Of a stretch of 64,000 bases of DNA, positions 45,956-55,380 are shown piece after piece (position 1 is the first letter of the stretch; each line of letters starts with the position of its first letter). Made by a program: the position numbers and the translations under genes. The DNA is taken from assembly GCF_030347995.1 (NCBI RefSeq), contig NZ_JAQIBC010000002.1, forward strand, positions 400,801-464,800, written 5' to 3'. The notes under the pieces are model-generated. The model was not told the origin of the DNA, searched no databases, and saw nothing but the letters and a program-made list of their open reading frames with translations. Origin of the DNA: Sulfurovum xiamenensis. Its GTDB lineage: Bacteria; Campylobacterota; Campylobacteria; Campylobacterales; Sulfurovaceae.

Positions 45956-46426
45956 TCAATTCACTTTCTTTATTTGTATTGCTATCTCTTCATCTACATT
46001 GACCAAAGAGCCCTCTGCGATTATTTTACCCTCTGATACAAGCGTTACTTTTTCTAGATCTAGATGTGTGATATCTATCGTAGATCCTATTTCCAACGCT
46101 TTGCTTTGCACACTACCAAAAGAGATCTTTAGCATTTTATATTTTTTACTATCAGGATGTTTTATCGTATCTTCAACGATATGAACAATTTCTGATCCAT
46201 ACGTATTGTGCATAGGTTTGAGCCGTATTTTAGCACAGATAGTTTCACCATTCATTAATAACAGTTGTAATCTGTCAAAGCCTGTAAGCAGTATATCATT
46301 CAGACTGAGTTTTTTAAACTTGCTACTTCGTACCATAACAAGTGGCAAGGTAAGTTCATATGTCGGATAAGTTATATGCTTTTGCATCATCTTCGCTAAA
46401 CGAAGAGCCTGCGTTTCATGCTTCAT
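45956..46426 (-). CDS. SpoA/FliN-like domain protein
   Basis: 156 residues. The C-terminus ([20 protein letters not shown], then [14 protein letters not shown]) has the strand pattern of SpoA domains of FliN/FliM, and a similar pattern occurs earlier ([17 protein letters not shown]). It overlaps flhF by 11 bp. A flagellar C-ring or export role is suggested by flhF, but no other flagellar gene is in the window. Start and family are moderately supported. Confidence 0.5.
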   Translation of the reverse strand: MKHETQALRLAKMMQKHITYPTYELTLPLVMVRSSKFKKLSLNDILLTGFDRLQLLLMNGETICAKIRLKPMHNTYGSEIVHIVEDTIKHPDSKKYKMLKISFGSVQSKALEIGSTIDITHLDLEKVTLVSEGKIIAEGSLVNVDEEIAIQIKKVN

Positions 46427-47504
46427 CCAAGTCTCCGATAAACTGCTCTAAAAGATACTCTTTTGAAGCAACCATAAGATCATCCGGTACCTCTTGACCT
46501 GTCGAGAAATAGCTCATAGGTAATTTGTATAATAGCATAAAATTCAACAACGTTCCAAAATGCTTTGTCTCATCAAATTTACTGATCATCACAGAATCTA
46601 TATCCAGGAATGAGAAGTTATTATAAATATCATCCATATCTTCATATTTTACCGTCGCAGAGAAAACAAGACTGACCTCCAGTTTTCTAGGGATATCCGT
46701 CTGAACAAACTCAACCGTTTTAATAAGTTTTTTCGTATCATAAGGCGACATACCCGCTGTGTCTACCAAGATAACATCATAATCACGCAAAGCTTCTAAC
46801 CCTGCAGCAAAACCTTCTACACTCTCTACAGTAATATGCTCAAGTTGCATAATATCCGCATAGTGTGCCAGTTGTTCAAAGGCACCTACTTTATAACTGT
46901 CAAGATTAAGAAGCGCTACTTTATAAGGTTTATCCATCAGATAGGCATAACGAGCAGCCAGTTTAGCGATAGTTGTTGTTTTCCCTACACCCGTTGGACC
47001 TACAAGCATCATGATCTTAGGCTCGTCCAGTGTCTCTTCATGTACTTTCAAACTTTCATCTATCTCTTCAAGCAAATAAGAAACAAGTAGTGTTGCATCA
47101 CCCAGTATAGTACTTCCCATTAAGGACGCTAAAATATCATCCAGCCAAACTTTTGCAATGCCTTTTTTCATAAAAAGTTTTTTTACTTTTTGTACGACAC
47201 TTTCATCTTCTGGATCTAGCATATCTTCTTTCATTAAAGAGAGTTGTTTTTTCAGTTCACCCAGTTCTGCCAACAGTGTTTCCTCTTCATCTTTTTCAGA
47301 AGCATGATCCCCAGTAGAAATTTTGCCAAAAGACTTTTCCATAAAGAGATCTTTAGGTACAGCAATACATACTTCAGAACGTAATTTGCCATCTTCATAT
47401 TTGATCTGTTTTGCTGAAATGAGTTCAACACTCTCTCCGTATTTCTCTACGGCTTGCTCGTATGCACTTTTTGGATCAGAAGCTACAAATGTTTCATTAA
47501 CCAT
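46416..47504 (-). CDS. flhF: flagellar GTPase FlhF
   Basis: 362 residues. SRP-type GTPase domain: VGPTGVGKTTTIAKLAARYA, VDTAGMSPYD, VFSATVKYEDM and a FDETKHFG G4-type motif. N-terminal B and linker domain (1-150) begins ETFVASDPKSAYEQAVEKYG. FlhF sets flagellar pole and number and gene control with FlhG, which is not in the window. It overlaps folK by 8 bp, an arrangement common in Campylobacterota. Confidence 0.93.
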   Translation of the reverse strand: MVNETFVASDPKSAYEQAVEKYGESVELISAKQIKYEDGKLRSEVCIAVPKDLFMEKSFGKISTGDHASEKDEEETLLAELGELKKQLSLMKEDMLDPEDESVVQKVKKLFMKKGIAKVWLDDILASLMGSTILGDATLLVSYLLEEIDESLKVHEETLDEPKIMMLVGPTGVGKTTTIAKLAARYAYLMDKPYKVALLNLDSYKVGAFEQLAHYADIMQLEHITVESVEGFAAGLEALRDYDVILVDTAGMSPYDTKKLIKTVEFVQTDIPRKLEVSLVFSATVKYEDMDDIYNNFSFLDIDSVMISKFDETKHFGTLLNFMLLYKLPMSYFSTGQEVPDDLMVASKEYLLEQFIGDLDEA

Positions 47505-47991
47505 TATTGTTATACCCTTTCATCATTGATAATGGGATCAATACTGACGCTCGTTCTTTCCAACCCGGATGTGGGAGTGTCAAATCTTTTGTTTCCATTT
47601 TCACATTTTCATAAAATATAATATCTATATCTAATGTTCTGGGGCCATCTTTAAAAAGTCGTTTACGCCCAAATACCTTTTCCACACGCAGCACGTACCG
47701 CAGTAACGCTTTAGGGCTTAGAAATGTCTCAATAAGCAGTAAAGAGTTATAAAAATCTCCCTGCTCTGTATACCCAAAGGGAGGATTTTTTACGATAGGT
47801 GCCGTCTCTATGATCCGTAGCAGTGAGGATCTTTGAAGGTAGTAAAAAAGATGTTCAAAGCGACGTACAACATCACCAATATTCCCACCGATCCCCAATA
47901 AAGCCCTATAGCCACTATGACTTGACAGAATACAAGGAAACTCTTTTGTTCTGATTAGAGTGTTACTTGCATCTATTTTCTTTCTTATCAT
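47497..47991 (-). CDS. folK: HPPK, 2-amino-4-hydroxy-6-hydroxymethyldihydropteridine diphosphokinase
   Basis: 164 residues. YRALLGIGGNIGD at the start, ETAPIVKNPPFGYTEQGDFYN, and RLFKDGPRTLDIDIIFY, the HPPK signature. Transfers pyrophosphate from ATP to the pterin in folate synthesis. Confidence 0.93.
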   Translation of the reverse strand: MIRKKIDASNTLIRTKEFPCILSSHSGYRALLGIGGNIGDVVRRFEHLFYYLQRSSLLRIIETAPIVKNPPFGYTEQGDFYNSLLLIETFLSPKALLRYVLRVEKVFGRKRLFKDGPRTLDIDIIFYENVKMETKDLTLPHPGWKERASVLIPLSMMKGYNNNG

Positions 47992-47999
47992 AGCATAAC

Positions 48000-49019
48000 C
48001 TACAAGACAACAGCTTTACCGTCTACCATCGCTACCATATCTTCGATACGGATACCAAACTCACCGGGAATATATATCCCGGGTTCTATCGTGTAGACCA
48101 TACCATCCTCGATCACCGTATCTGATTTTGTAGAGATATAAGGCATCTCATGGATGTCTAATCCCACCCCATGTCCTGTTGAGTGTACATAATACTCTCC
48201 AAAACCTGCCTTTGTCACAATGTCACGTGTAAGGGCATCGACCTTTTTCGCTTTCATTCCCGAACGTGCCTTAGCGATGGCATTGTCATGTGCTTTAAGC
48301 ACCGTATCATACGCTTTTTGTATCTTTTTACGTTTAAAACGCTGCTTTGTCTCAAATACAAAATCTTTATCTGCCTGTACCGTACGTGTACGGTCTGAAC
48401 AATAGCGTTTATATTTCAATCCTGCATCCACTAGGAGCAGATCATTCTTTGCTAATTTTTTAGATGTCGGCATGGCATGAGGTTTCGCAGCATTGGCATT
48501 CACCGCCACAATAGGATCAAAACTCAGTTCATACTTGCCAAAGTCACTCAAAACACCTTTTGCTCTGTAGGTAAGTGTATATTCATTTTCACCAAAACCA
48601 TTGGCAGAAAACTCTTTTGCCAGTGCTTTAAACGCTTTTGCTCCAAGTTTTGCTGCCTTAGCAAGTATCTTCAGTTCTTCATCACTTTTAATGATACGTT
48701 TTTTATGTGAAAAATCCGGCTGTGGATCAAACTTTACTTTACATTGGGAACTCACACGCTCAAAACCGTCTACACTCCACTCTTTGGGATCAAAGATCAC
48801 TTTTTTAACCCGCGCCTTTTTGAGCAGGGAAACGGCAGCACCATAAAGGTCACGATCAATAACCACAGTTGCATTTTTGACATTTTGTGTGGCGTCGATG
48901 GTGTAACGACTGTCTGTGATAAAAAATGCTTCATTTCCCAAAGAAAGATAAAGGGCATTATCACAACTGTAGCCACATTCATAGTAGATAGCATTTTCAT
49001 CTTTGAGCATGTAGTTCAT
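48000..49019 (-). CDS. M24-family aminopeptidase P-like protein
   Basis: 339 residues. N-terminal creatinase-like domain (1-120) and C-terminal pita-bread domain with metal ligands: Asp in VDAGLKYKRYCSDRTRT, His in HSTGHGVGLDIHEMP, Glu in YTIEPGIYI and IRIEDMV. Removes the residue before proline from peptides. Standard gene in this operon in Campylobacterota. Confidence 0.9.
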   Translation of the reverse strand: MNYMLKDENAIYYECGYSCDNALYLSLGNEAFFITDSRYTIDATQNVKNATVVIDRDLYGAAVSLLKKARVKKVIFDPKEWSVDGFERVSSQCKVKFDPQPDFSHKKRIIKSDEELKILAKAAKLGAKAFKALAKEFSANGFGENEYTLTYRAKGVLSDFGKYELSFDPIVAVNANAAKPHAMPTSKKLAKNDLLLVDAGLKYKRYCSDRTRTVQADKDFVFETKQRFKRKKIQKAYDTVLKAHDNAIAKARSGMKAKKVDALTRDIVTKAGFGEYYVHSTGHGVGLDIHEMPYISTKSDTVIEDGMVYTIEPGIYIPGEFGIRIEDMVAMVDGKAVVL

Positions 49020-49056
49020 AGGTGACCTTTTGATTTGGTTTAAAATTGGGGTATAG

Positions 49057-49082
49057 CCCTCCTCTCGGAGGAGAGGAAAGGG
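49057..49082. terminator. strong GC-rich hairpin between aroQ and M24 peptidase genes
   Basis: CCCT-CCTCTC-ggag-GAGAGG-aa-AGGG, ten base pairs with a 2-nt bulge, in an AT-rich region. It is 7 bp past the aroQ stop. It could partly end aroQ transcripts or act as a processing site; no long T-tract follows in either direction. Confidence 0.5.
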
Positions 49083-49088
49083 TTAGAA

Positions 49089-49577
49089 TTATTTTTGTTG
49101 TGCTGCTGCTTGTGCTTTTGCTTGATGTTCTCTCATTGCTGCCACTTCTGAAAGCATTTGTGTCATACCAACCATTGCCAAGTGGTAACTAAATGGCCCC
49201 ATACCTGAAATTTGACCTGCACACACAGGTGCTATCAATGACTTATGTCTAAATTCTTCTCTTTGATAAATGTTTGAAAGGTGTACTTCAAGTGTAGGTA
49301 TCTGTACCGCAGCAATAGCATCACGAATTGCGATAGAGGTATGCGTATATGCAGCTGGATTGATAATAATACCATCAGCATCACCGATACACTCCTGGAT
49401 ACGATCAACGATCTCACCCTCTAAGTTGCTTTGAAAAAATTCGATCTCTGTTTTATTTTGATCAGCAAATGCCTTCATTTGCGAATGGATATCTTCTAAT
49501 TTCATTGGACCATAGATATTTTTCTCTCTGATTCCTAGCATATTGAGGTTTGGACCTTGGATCACTACTATTTTCAT
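49089..49577 (-). CDS. aroQ: type II 3-dehydroquinate dehydratase
   Basis: 162 residues. [15 protein letters not shown] with the catalytic Tyr, [33 protein letters not shown] and the His near the end of the core. Third step of chorismate synthesis. The C-terminus is an Ala/Gln-rich tail ([12 protein letters not shown]). First gene of the operon running to mnmA. Confidence 0.95.
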   Translation of the reverse strand: MKIVVIQGPNLNMLGIREKNIYGPMKLEDIHSQMKAFADQNKTEIEFFQSNLEGEIVDRIQECIGDADGIIINPAAYTHTSIAIRDAIAAVQIPTLEVHLSNIYQREEFRHKSLIAPVCAGQISGMGPFSYHLAMVGMTQMLSEVAAMREHQAKAQAAAQQK

Positions 49578-49639
49578 TTTCTACCTTGTTTATATAATTT
49601 AGGTATTATTCTATCAAAATATATTAAATGTGAGGCAAA

Positions 49640-50854
49640 ATGAAGATAATAAATGCAGACTTTCTCTATACACCCCATGGCTACATACAAAATCAAGCAG
49701 TTGCATTTACAGAAATCATTAAAGATATTGGTCCATTAGAAGAACTCATCCTACGTTATCCAGATGCTAAGGTCATCCATACCAAACCAAACTCGATACT
49801 CTACCCTGGATTTATCAACACGCATGTACATCTAGAGTTTTCTGCGAATAAAACCTCTTTGGTCTATGGTTCTTTCAAACCCTGGCTTGATTCTGTCATA
49901 GAACATAGAGAAGAACTCATGGGTGCATGTAACAATGAAATGATGCTTCATGAGTGTCAAAAAATGCTGCGTTCAGGCATCACGACATTTGGTGCCATTT
50001 CAAGTTTTGGGAATGAACTTGAAGTGTGTGAAAAAACCCCTCAACGTGTGGTCTTTTTCAATGAACTGATAGGCTCAAATGCCATGTACGCCGATATGCT
50101 CTATGGTGACTTTCAGGAGCGTGTCAGAGCCTCTCAATCATGTGAGAAGCGTTCTCGTATCATTCCGGCCATAGCAATACACTCTCCCTATTCTGTGCAT
50201 CCGATACTGCTGCAAAAAGCGGTCAACCTGGCCAAAAAACACACGATGCCCCTTAGTGCGCATTTTTTAGAATCACAGGCCGAAAGAGAATGGCTCGAAT
50301 CCAGTAGCGGTACACTCAAAGCATTTTTTCTGAAATACTTTAACACCTCCACAACTGTCACCAATATCGAAGAGTTCATGCATGCCTTTGATACCTATCC
50401 GACGCATTTTGCACACTGTGTGCAGGCAACGGAGGATGAGTTAGACTATTTGACCAAGAAAGGACACTCTATTGCCCATTGTCCTCGCTCTAACAGATAT
50501 TTGGGATGCGGAAGGCTTGCCATTGAAGATCTATCCTTGCCTTTCAGTATCGCTACAGATGGATTAAGTTCTAACGATTCACTCAATATCTTCGATGAAC
50601 TCAAAGCTGCGATCATGCTGCACAATGACATACCGATCCAGGAACTTTCGGAAAAACTGCTACGTGCAGTGACTACAGATGCCGCTGATATATTAGGCCT
50701 CAACTGTGGTAAAATAGAAGTTGACAAACTTGCGGACTTTGCAGTCGTTACACTGCCCGAAGCACCGAAGAGAACAGAGGAGTTGGCACTGTGGACCATC
50801 TTGCATACGAAAGAAGTTTCCGAAGTTTATATAGAAGGAGAAAAATATGTTTAG
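49640..50854 (+). CDS. mqnF: aminodeoxyfutalosine deaminase
   Basis: 404 residues, amidohydrolase fold: FINTHVHLEFSANKTSLVYG with metal His, SAHFLESQAE, CVQATEDELDYL, HCPRSNRYLG and the Asp in IATDGLSSNDSLN. Deaminates 6-amino-6-deoxyfutalosine in the futalosine route to menaquinone, the only quinone route in most Campylobacterota. Overlaps sppA by 8 bp. Confidence 0.9.
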   Translation: MKIINADFLYTPHGYIQNQAVAFTEIIKDIGPLEELILRYPDAKVIHTKPNSILYPGFINTHVHLEFSANKTSLVYGSFKPWLDSVIEHREELMGACNNEMMLHECQKMLRSGITTFGAISSFGNELEVCEKTPQRVVFFNELIGSNAMYADMLYGDFQERVRASQSCEKRSRIIPAIAIHSPYSVHPILLQKAVNLAKKHTMPLSAHFLESQAEREWLESSSGTLKAFFLKYFNTSTTVTNIEEFMHAFDTYPTHFAHCVQATEDELDYLTKKGHSIAHCPRSNRYLGCGRLAIEDLSLPFSIATDGLSSNDSLNIFDELKAAIMLHNDIPIQELSEKLLRAVTTDAADILGLNCGKIEVDKLADFAVVTLPEAPKRTEELALWTILHTKEVSEVYIEGEKYV

Positions 50855-51701
50855 TGCTATAGGAAAAGTGATCAAATGGATCGGTCAACACTTTTTGGGA
50901 ATGCTTTTTTTACTCATTGCTTTTGTTGTGCTTATGCCCACTTCAACGACTGAATTAAAACCTGCCAATCTGCAAGAGATACAGCTTTCAGGTCCCATCA
51001 TGGATGCGGATGTGATACTCAAAGAGATAGAAGAGGTACAAAAAGACCCTAAGATCAAAGGTGTACTGCTGAACATCAATTCACCCGGAGGAGCGGTGCC
51101 CCCTTCTATTGAGATCGCCTATGCGATCAAAGCATTAAAGGAGCATAAACCCGTAGTTGCCTATGCTTCTGGCATGATGACAAGTGGCAGTTACTATGCT
51201 TCTATCCATGCAAATACCATTATTGCCAATCCAGGTTCTATCGTGGGCTCTATCGGGGTGATCATGGAGAGTGCGAATGTAGAAGAATTGATGGATACGA
51301 TCGGTGTGAAAACACAAATAGTCAAACAAGGTACCTACAAAGAAGCAGGTACACCAACAAGAGAATGGACCACAGAAGAACGTGCTGAACTCGAAAGGCT
51401 TACCAAAGATACCTATGAACTGTTTATACATGATGTAGCCGATGCGAGAGGCTTAGATCTAAAACATTCAAAAGAGTATGCAGATGCACATATATTCTCA
51501 GCCAAAAGAGCCAAAGATGCAGGACTCATAGACCATGTCGGGGTGAAAAGCCAAGCCAAAGCAGAAGTGGAAAAACTTGCGAATGTCACAGATCCGAGAT
51601 GGAAAGAAAAAGATAAGCTCGAAAGCTTTATGGAACAGTTTGCCACCAAAGGTATGATGCAGTTACAAAACTATTTTTACGGGTTAAAAGCTTCCTTCTA
51701 A
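50847..51701 (+). CDS. sppA: signal peptide peptidase SppA (36-kDa type)
   Basis: 284 residues, S49 family. One N-terminal membrane segment (about 13-32), then NINSPGGAVPPS, the Ser in ASGMMTSGSYYAS, and the Lys in VKQGTYKEAGTPTR. Degrades cleaved signal peptides in the membrane. Convergent with the CAP gene, with no gap. Confidence 0.92.
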   Translation: MFSAIGKVIKWIGQHFLGMLFLLIAFVVLMPTSTTELKPANLQEIQLSGPIMDADVILKEIEEVQKDPKIKGVLLNINSPGGAVPPSIEIAYAIKALKEHKPVVAYASGMMTSGSYYASIHANTIIANPGSIVGSIGVIMESANVEELMDTIGVKTQIVKQGTYKEAGTPTREWTTEERAELERLTKDTYELFIHDVADARGLDLKHSKEYADAHIFSAKRAKDAGLIDHVGVKSQAKAEVEKLANVTDPRWKEKDKLESFMEQFATKGMMQLQNYFYGLKASF

Positions 51702-52919
51702 CTACTGTACGTCAAAGAAAACTTTTTTCTTACCAAAGTCTAAACTGACCCTTCCTGAAGAACGTCTCTTCGGGAACGTCACCTTTAAGGTATTTTGATC
51801 CAGGAATGAGGCATTGATACCTCCCCTGGACCGGTAACTGTGTAAGATATCTTTTCTGGAGTCCGGAACCATGTAAAGTATGGCTGATGAACCTGCCTTT
51901 ACAGCCAATGTTGTCTTAGTCCTACTCACCCTGTATAGTTTTCCTTCAGGCTTTGCTGTCCTGAATTTCCAAAGTTTTTTGACTTTAGTCCCATTGGCAA
52001 TACCTTCAAAGACTGCAATATACTTTGTATCAAACTCCAATCTTTTCAATGGCATAAGTACGAATTCCAATTTGGTCAAAATATGGTTAGGATCATTGTT
52101 GTACTGCAGGATCTTGGTCTCTTTGATCTCTTGTCCATTTTCATCAAATAAACGAAAAGATTGCAACCTTACATGCGTATGATAGACAGGATTGAACTGC
52201 ACAGAAAGAGGAAAACCACTGACGGCATAACCAGGCAGTGGGTCTGGAGATTCATTGTAAAATGCAGGCCAGATATCAGTCTGTTCAGCATATGGATAGA
52301 CTATGATCTCGCTGTTTTTTCGTCTTACGTTATTTTTTGTTTCTTCAAAAAGTGACTGAGGTACCATCTTGCTACTCTGTTTGCAAATCTCTGTCATATA
52401 GTAGACACCACGTGTCAAAGTAAAGGGCCTGCTGCAAAGCTCTGCAATACCTGAAGAACCCAAATTATAGACATAGGCATGTTTCACTTGTCTTTTTTTC
52501 TTGCTGGAGGAAACCCCCAAACCTATCTCATCTTTATCAAAATTCAAAAATACTAAACGATGGTAGATCGCGGAAAAAAGATTGTCAATGGATTTTTTCT
52601 GACCTACGGTATTAATAGAGACATTTTCCATCACAAATGTGGAAGGATACCCTGCTTGCACTACACGCTGAGAAGGTGTACTACCTGTATATGCTGAAGT
52701 TCCCTTTGTTTCGTAATGTCCATTTCTTTGATGCTGTATGAGATAGTGGGCGTGAGAAGCAGCTGCATTGTGTAAAGCTTTATTGGTTTTAAGTTTAATA
52801 AGACCACTCTTTTCTCTCATCATATTGAGATAGTTAAGTCCTCCATCTTCACTCTTGGCTTCAAGAGAAACCAACAAAAACATGAGGAACAGAGAAAAGC
52901 GCAGAAACATATATTGCAC
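51702..52919 (-). CDS. secreted CAP-domain (SCP-like) protein
   Basis: 405 residues with a signal peptide (about 1-22). CAP domain at about 28-170: LNYLNMMREKSGLIKLKTN, HNAAASHAHYLI-type helix and IYHRLVFLNFDKDEIGLG. The rest is beta-rich (about 230-400) with Ig-like segments. Bacterial CAP proteins are periplasmic or surface proteins of uncertain activity. Last gene of the DUF4395-Rrf2-PLP enzyme operon. Confidence 0.82.
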   Translation of the reverse strand: MQYMFLRFSLFLMFLLVSLEAKSEDGGLNYLNMMREKSGLIKLKTNKALHNAAASHAHYLIQHQRNGHYETKGTSAYTGSTPSQRVVQAGYPSTFVMENVSINTVGQKKSIDNLFSAIYHRLVFLNFDKDEIGLGVSSSKKKRQVKHAYVYNLGSSGIAELCSRPFTLTRGVYYMTEICKQSSKMVPQSLFEETKNNVRRKNSEIIVYPYAEQTDIWPAFYNESPDPLPGYAVSGFPLSVQFNPVYHTHVRLQSFRLFDENGQEIKETKILQYNNDPNHILTKLEFVLMPLKRLEFDTKYIAVFEGIANGTKVKKLWKFRTAKPEGKLYRVSRTKTTLAVKAGSSAILYMVPDSRKDILHSYRSRGGINASFLDQNTLKVTFPKRRSSGRVSLDFGKKKVFFDVQ

Positions 52920-52927
52920 TTAGCTAC

Positions 52928-54187
52928 TTACAGTGCATTTGCTGCTTGTAAAAAGTCTTCTGCAATGGCCTTAGGATCTTCAAGGCCTATGGAAACACGG
53001 ATCAATCCTTCATGTACACCTAGAAATTTACGGGTCTCCTCATCAAAATCACTATAAATGGTACTTGTCATATGCAATGCTAGTGTTCTATTGTCCCCTA
53101 TGTTCGCAGTTTGTATCACAAGATTCAGTTTGTTAAGGAGTGTAAATGCCCGTTCTTTTGTGCCACAGTCTAGAGTGAGTAGTGGGCCGCACCCCTGTGC
53201 AAAGTCTGATTTGTATCGTGCATGATCTGGGCTTGATACTAATGACGGGTGGTTTACGCTTACCCCATCAGGCAGTTTTTCATCAAGCAGTGCTGCGACA
53301 GTTTCCACACTTTTATTGATCCTCTCTACTCTGAGTGAGAGTGTTTCCAATCCTATCATGGTCATAAATGAACCAAAGGCATTGGCAGTCATACCAAAGT
53401 CACGGATAGCACGTTTTTTACAGATAGGTATAAATGCTTTTTCTCCCATCTTTTTCACTATTTTGTGTACATCTGCATATTTCGGGTTCAGCAGTTTATC
53501 CCCCTCTTCTTTTACAGCTCTGAAAACAGCTATACCACCTAGTGCAGCTGAGTGTCCAGACATATTTTTGGTTGAGGAGTGCACAGAGATGTCCGCACCC
53601 ATCTCCAGCGGTCTAACCAGAAGTGGCGTCGCAGTATTGTCTATCATGACCAAGGTTTCATACTTGTTACAGAGGTCTATAATACGCTGTATATCAGGAA
53701 GGGTAAGGCTTGGGTTTCCTACAGACTCAAAAAGAACCATCTTGATCCCGCGCTGAAGTGTTGCTTCAATATGTTCGAAATCGTCTACGGTACAAAAAGT
53801 ATTGCTAATACCGAAACGTGCCAAAGTTTCGTTGACCAGAGAATAGGTTCCCCCGAAGAATCCACCGATACAAAGCAATTCATCTCCAGCAGATAAAAAA
53901 GCACTGCAGACCATAGAGATAGCACCCATACCTGAAGAGGTGGCAATGGCACCAAATCCGCCCTCCATCTTCGCTACGATAGCTTCCAATTTGGCATTGG
54001 TCGGATTACCTACTCTAGCATAAAGTGGCTTATTGACCTGGGCAGCAAATATACCTTCTGCCTCTTCGGCATTTTCATAGCCATACGCTGCAGATGGGGT
54101 GATCGTAGGTGCAATAGCGCCTACTCTTGAACCTACATTTTGTACAAGTAAGGTATTGAAGTAGTCAAAATCAGTGGGATTGTTCAT
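52928..54187 (-). CDS. Cys/Met-metabolism PLP enzyme (MetY-like)
   Basis: 419 residues. Fold-type-I PLP enzyme: YARVGNPTNAKLEAIVAKME, SSGMGAISMV, FFGGTYSL, and the PLP lysine in HSSTKNMSGHSAALGG. Closest in look to O-acetylhomoserine sulfhydrylase (MetY), which makes homocysteine from sulfide, but methionine gamma-lyase or cystathionine enzymes are close relatives. Nine bp after an Rrf2 regulator, consistent with control by cysteine or sulfur status. Confidence 0.85.
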   Translation of the reverse strand: MNNPTDFDYFNTLLVQNVGSRVGAIAPTITPSAAYGYENAEEAEGIFAAQVNKPLYARVGNPTNAKLEAIVAKMEGGFGAIATSSGMGAISMVCSAFLSAGDELLCIGGFFGGTYSLVNETLARFGISNTFCTVDDFEHIEATLQRGIKMVLFESVGNPSLTLPDIQRIIDLCNKYETLVMIDNTATPLLVRPLEMGADISVHSSTKNMSGHSAALGGIAVFRAVKEEGDKLLNPKYADVHKIVKKMGEKAFIPICKKRAIRDFGMTANAFGSFMTMIGLETLSLRVERINKSVETVAALLDEKLPDGVSVNHPSLVSSPDHARYKSDFAQGCGPLLTLDCGTKERAFTLLNKLNLVIQTANIGDNRTLALHMTSTIYSDFDEETRKFLGVHEGLIRVSIGLEDPKAIAEDFLQAANAL

Positions 54188-54195
54188 CGTTGTTC

Positions 54196-54609
54196 CTATA
54201 TTGAATAATTAAGTATCTGGTTGGCTTTAAGTTGATAGTTCTTCAGTTCCGACAACGGGATCTCGAAAACCGCTGAGACTTTTTGTTTAATATCATCCCA
54301 AAAGAATTTTAGAGCTTGACTATCTGTCTGATAGTTATCAGCAAATATATCTGACTCCAAGATAAGTACCACATCTTTAAGCGTGATATCTTTAAGGCTT
54401 TTTGCGAGTTTGTATCCGCCATGTGCACCTTTGATGCTGGTAAGAAGACCCTGCTTTTTAAGTTCTAAAAGTATTTGTTCCAAAAAGTTTTGTGGGATGG
54501 ATGCATTGGCTGCTATCTCTTTTATCTTCAGAACTTTATCATCCGGAATAGAATCTAACTCCTGAAGTGCAGCGATAGCATAAATTGTTTTACTGGATAT
54601 TCCTATCAT
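54196..54609 (-). CDS. Rrf2-family transcriptional regulator (CymR-like)
   Basis: 137 residues. Winged helix: SSKTIYAIAALQELD, IPQNFLEQILLELKKQGLLTSIKGAHGGYKLAK. The three Cys that hold a cluster in IscR/NsrR are absent, so it resembles CymR, which senses sulfur through a cysteine-synthase partner. It overlaps the upstream DUF4395 gene by 20 bp and precedes the PLP enzyme. Confidence 0.88.
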   Translation of the reverse strand: MIGISSKTIYAIAALQELDSIPDDKVLKIKEIAANASIPQNFLEQILLELKKQGLLTSIKGAHGGYKLAKSLKDITLKDVVLILESDIFADNYQTDSQALKFFWDDIKQKVSAVFEIPLSELKNYQLKANQILNYSI

Positions 54610-55063
54610 TTCCTAAAAGACCTTTACCGATTTGTATTGCGTAGTATAGCTTACATCCTATACAAAAATCGAATACTGTCTCAAGTAATGCACAAATTAA
54701 TAAAATAACCGCTACCACTGTAGCAAATAGTATAAAACCAGCAAAATAAAATACAACAATAATTAACGAAGTGACGAGTCCCAGATACAGAGCGAATCTT
54801 TTGGGTGATTCATCACAAAGTTTAGGTGCAACACCCCATCCTTTGAGTACAAATTTACCAATGATCTGAAATAAACTGAAATTTGAGAGACGTAATGCTC
54901 TCATAAAGAAATCAAATAGGATAACCCATGCAAAGAAACTCTGTTGTGTGATCAAAAATAAAAGCGTAAAAAGAGCTACCTGGAAAGAGATCATTCTTAC
55001 CATATTAGCGTCAACTCTTCTTGTAGATATCGGACAACTTGGAGACATATTCTTTCCTTTCAC
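54590..55063 (-). CDS. DUF4395 membrane protein, short form
   Basis: 157 residues with four membrane segments. DUF4395 features: SCPISTRRVDANMVRMISFQ at the start, FDFFMRALRLSNFSLF, CDESPKRFALYLGL, and FDFCIGCKLYYAIQ at the end. Function unknown; often near thiol or sulfur enzymes. It leads the operon with Rrf2 and the MetY-like enzyme and is divergent from a longer paralogue. Confidence 0.82.
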   Translation of the reverse strand: MKGKNMSPSCPISTRRVDANMVRMISFQVALFTLLFLITQQSFFAWVILFDFFMRALRLSNFSLFQIIGKFVLKGWGVAPKLCDESPKRFALYLGLVTSLIIVVFYFAGFILFATVVAVILLICALLETVFDFCIGCKLYYAIQIGKGLLGNDRNIQ

Positions 55064-55380
55064 TGAAGTAACATTTTTGGGTGAAGCCCATTCGCCATAT
55101 CATTAGCACCTCTAAAGACCCTAGAGTAATTTACTACATTGACTTTTTTCTAAGCTTGTGTATAGGGGGAGACTAAAATCACCAAGAAAAATGTAAATGA
55201 CCTTGTCTATGTAAATCTCTAGGGTTTTTACAAGTGCTTATAATTGTATTTTAACCAAATCTATTTTTAATGTCAAGTAAATCTATAGGTTTTATAGAAA
55301 AAGGGTATAATACTACACACTCTATACACACAATGACAATATAATCTCTTATATAAATGCTTAAAAGGAATTTTATTTAA
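55064..55380. promoter_or_regulatory. divergent control region of the two DUF4395 genes with repeated motif
   Basis: 317 bp, no gene. Three related boxes: 55118-55134 (minus orientation, rc of GTAAATTACTCTAGGGT), 55211-55225 (GTAAATCTCTAGGGT) and 55277-55290 (GTAAATCTATAGGT). Two are direct and one inverted, spaced by about one-half to one intergenic span. The flanking genes include an Rrf2 regulator, so these may be its operators; this is inference. Confidence 0.5.

Noticed and set aside
55064-55380. Hidden small gene or tRNA in the DUF4395 intergenic region
   Set aside because: All frames are broken by stops and no cloverleaf was found.
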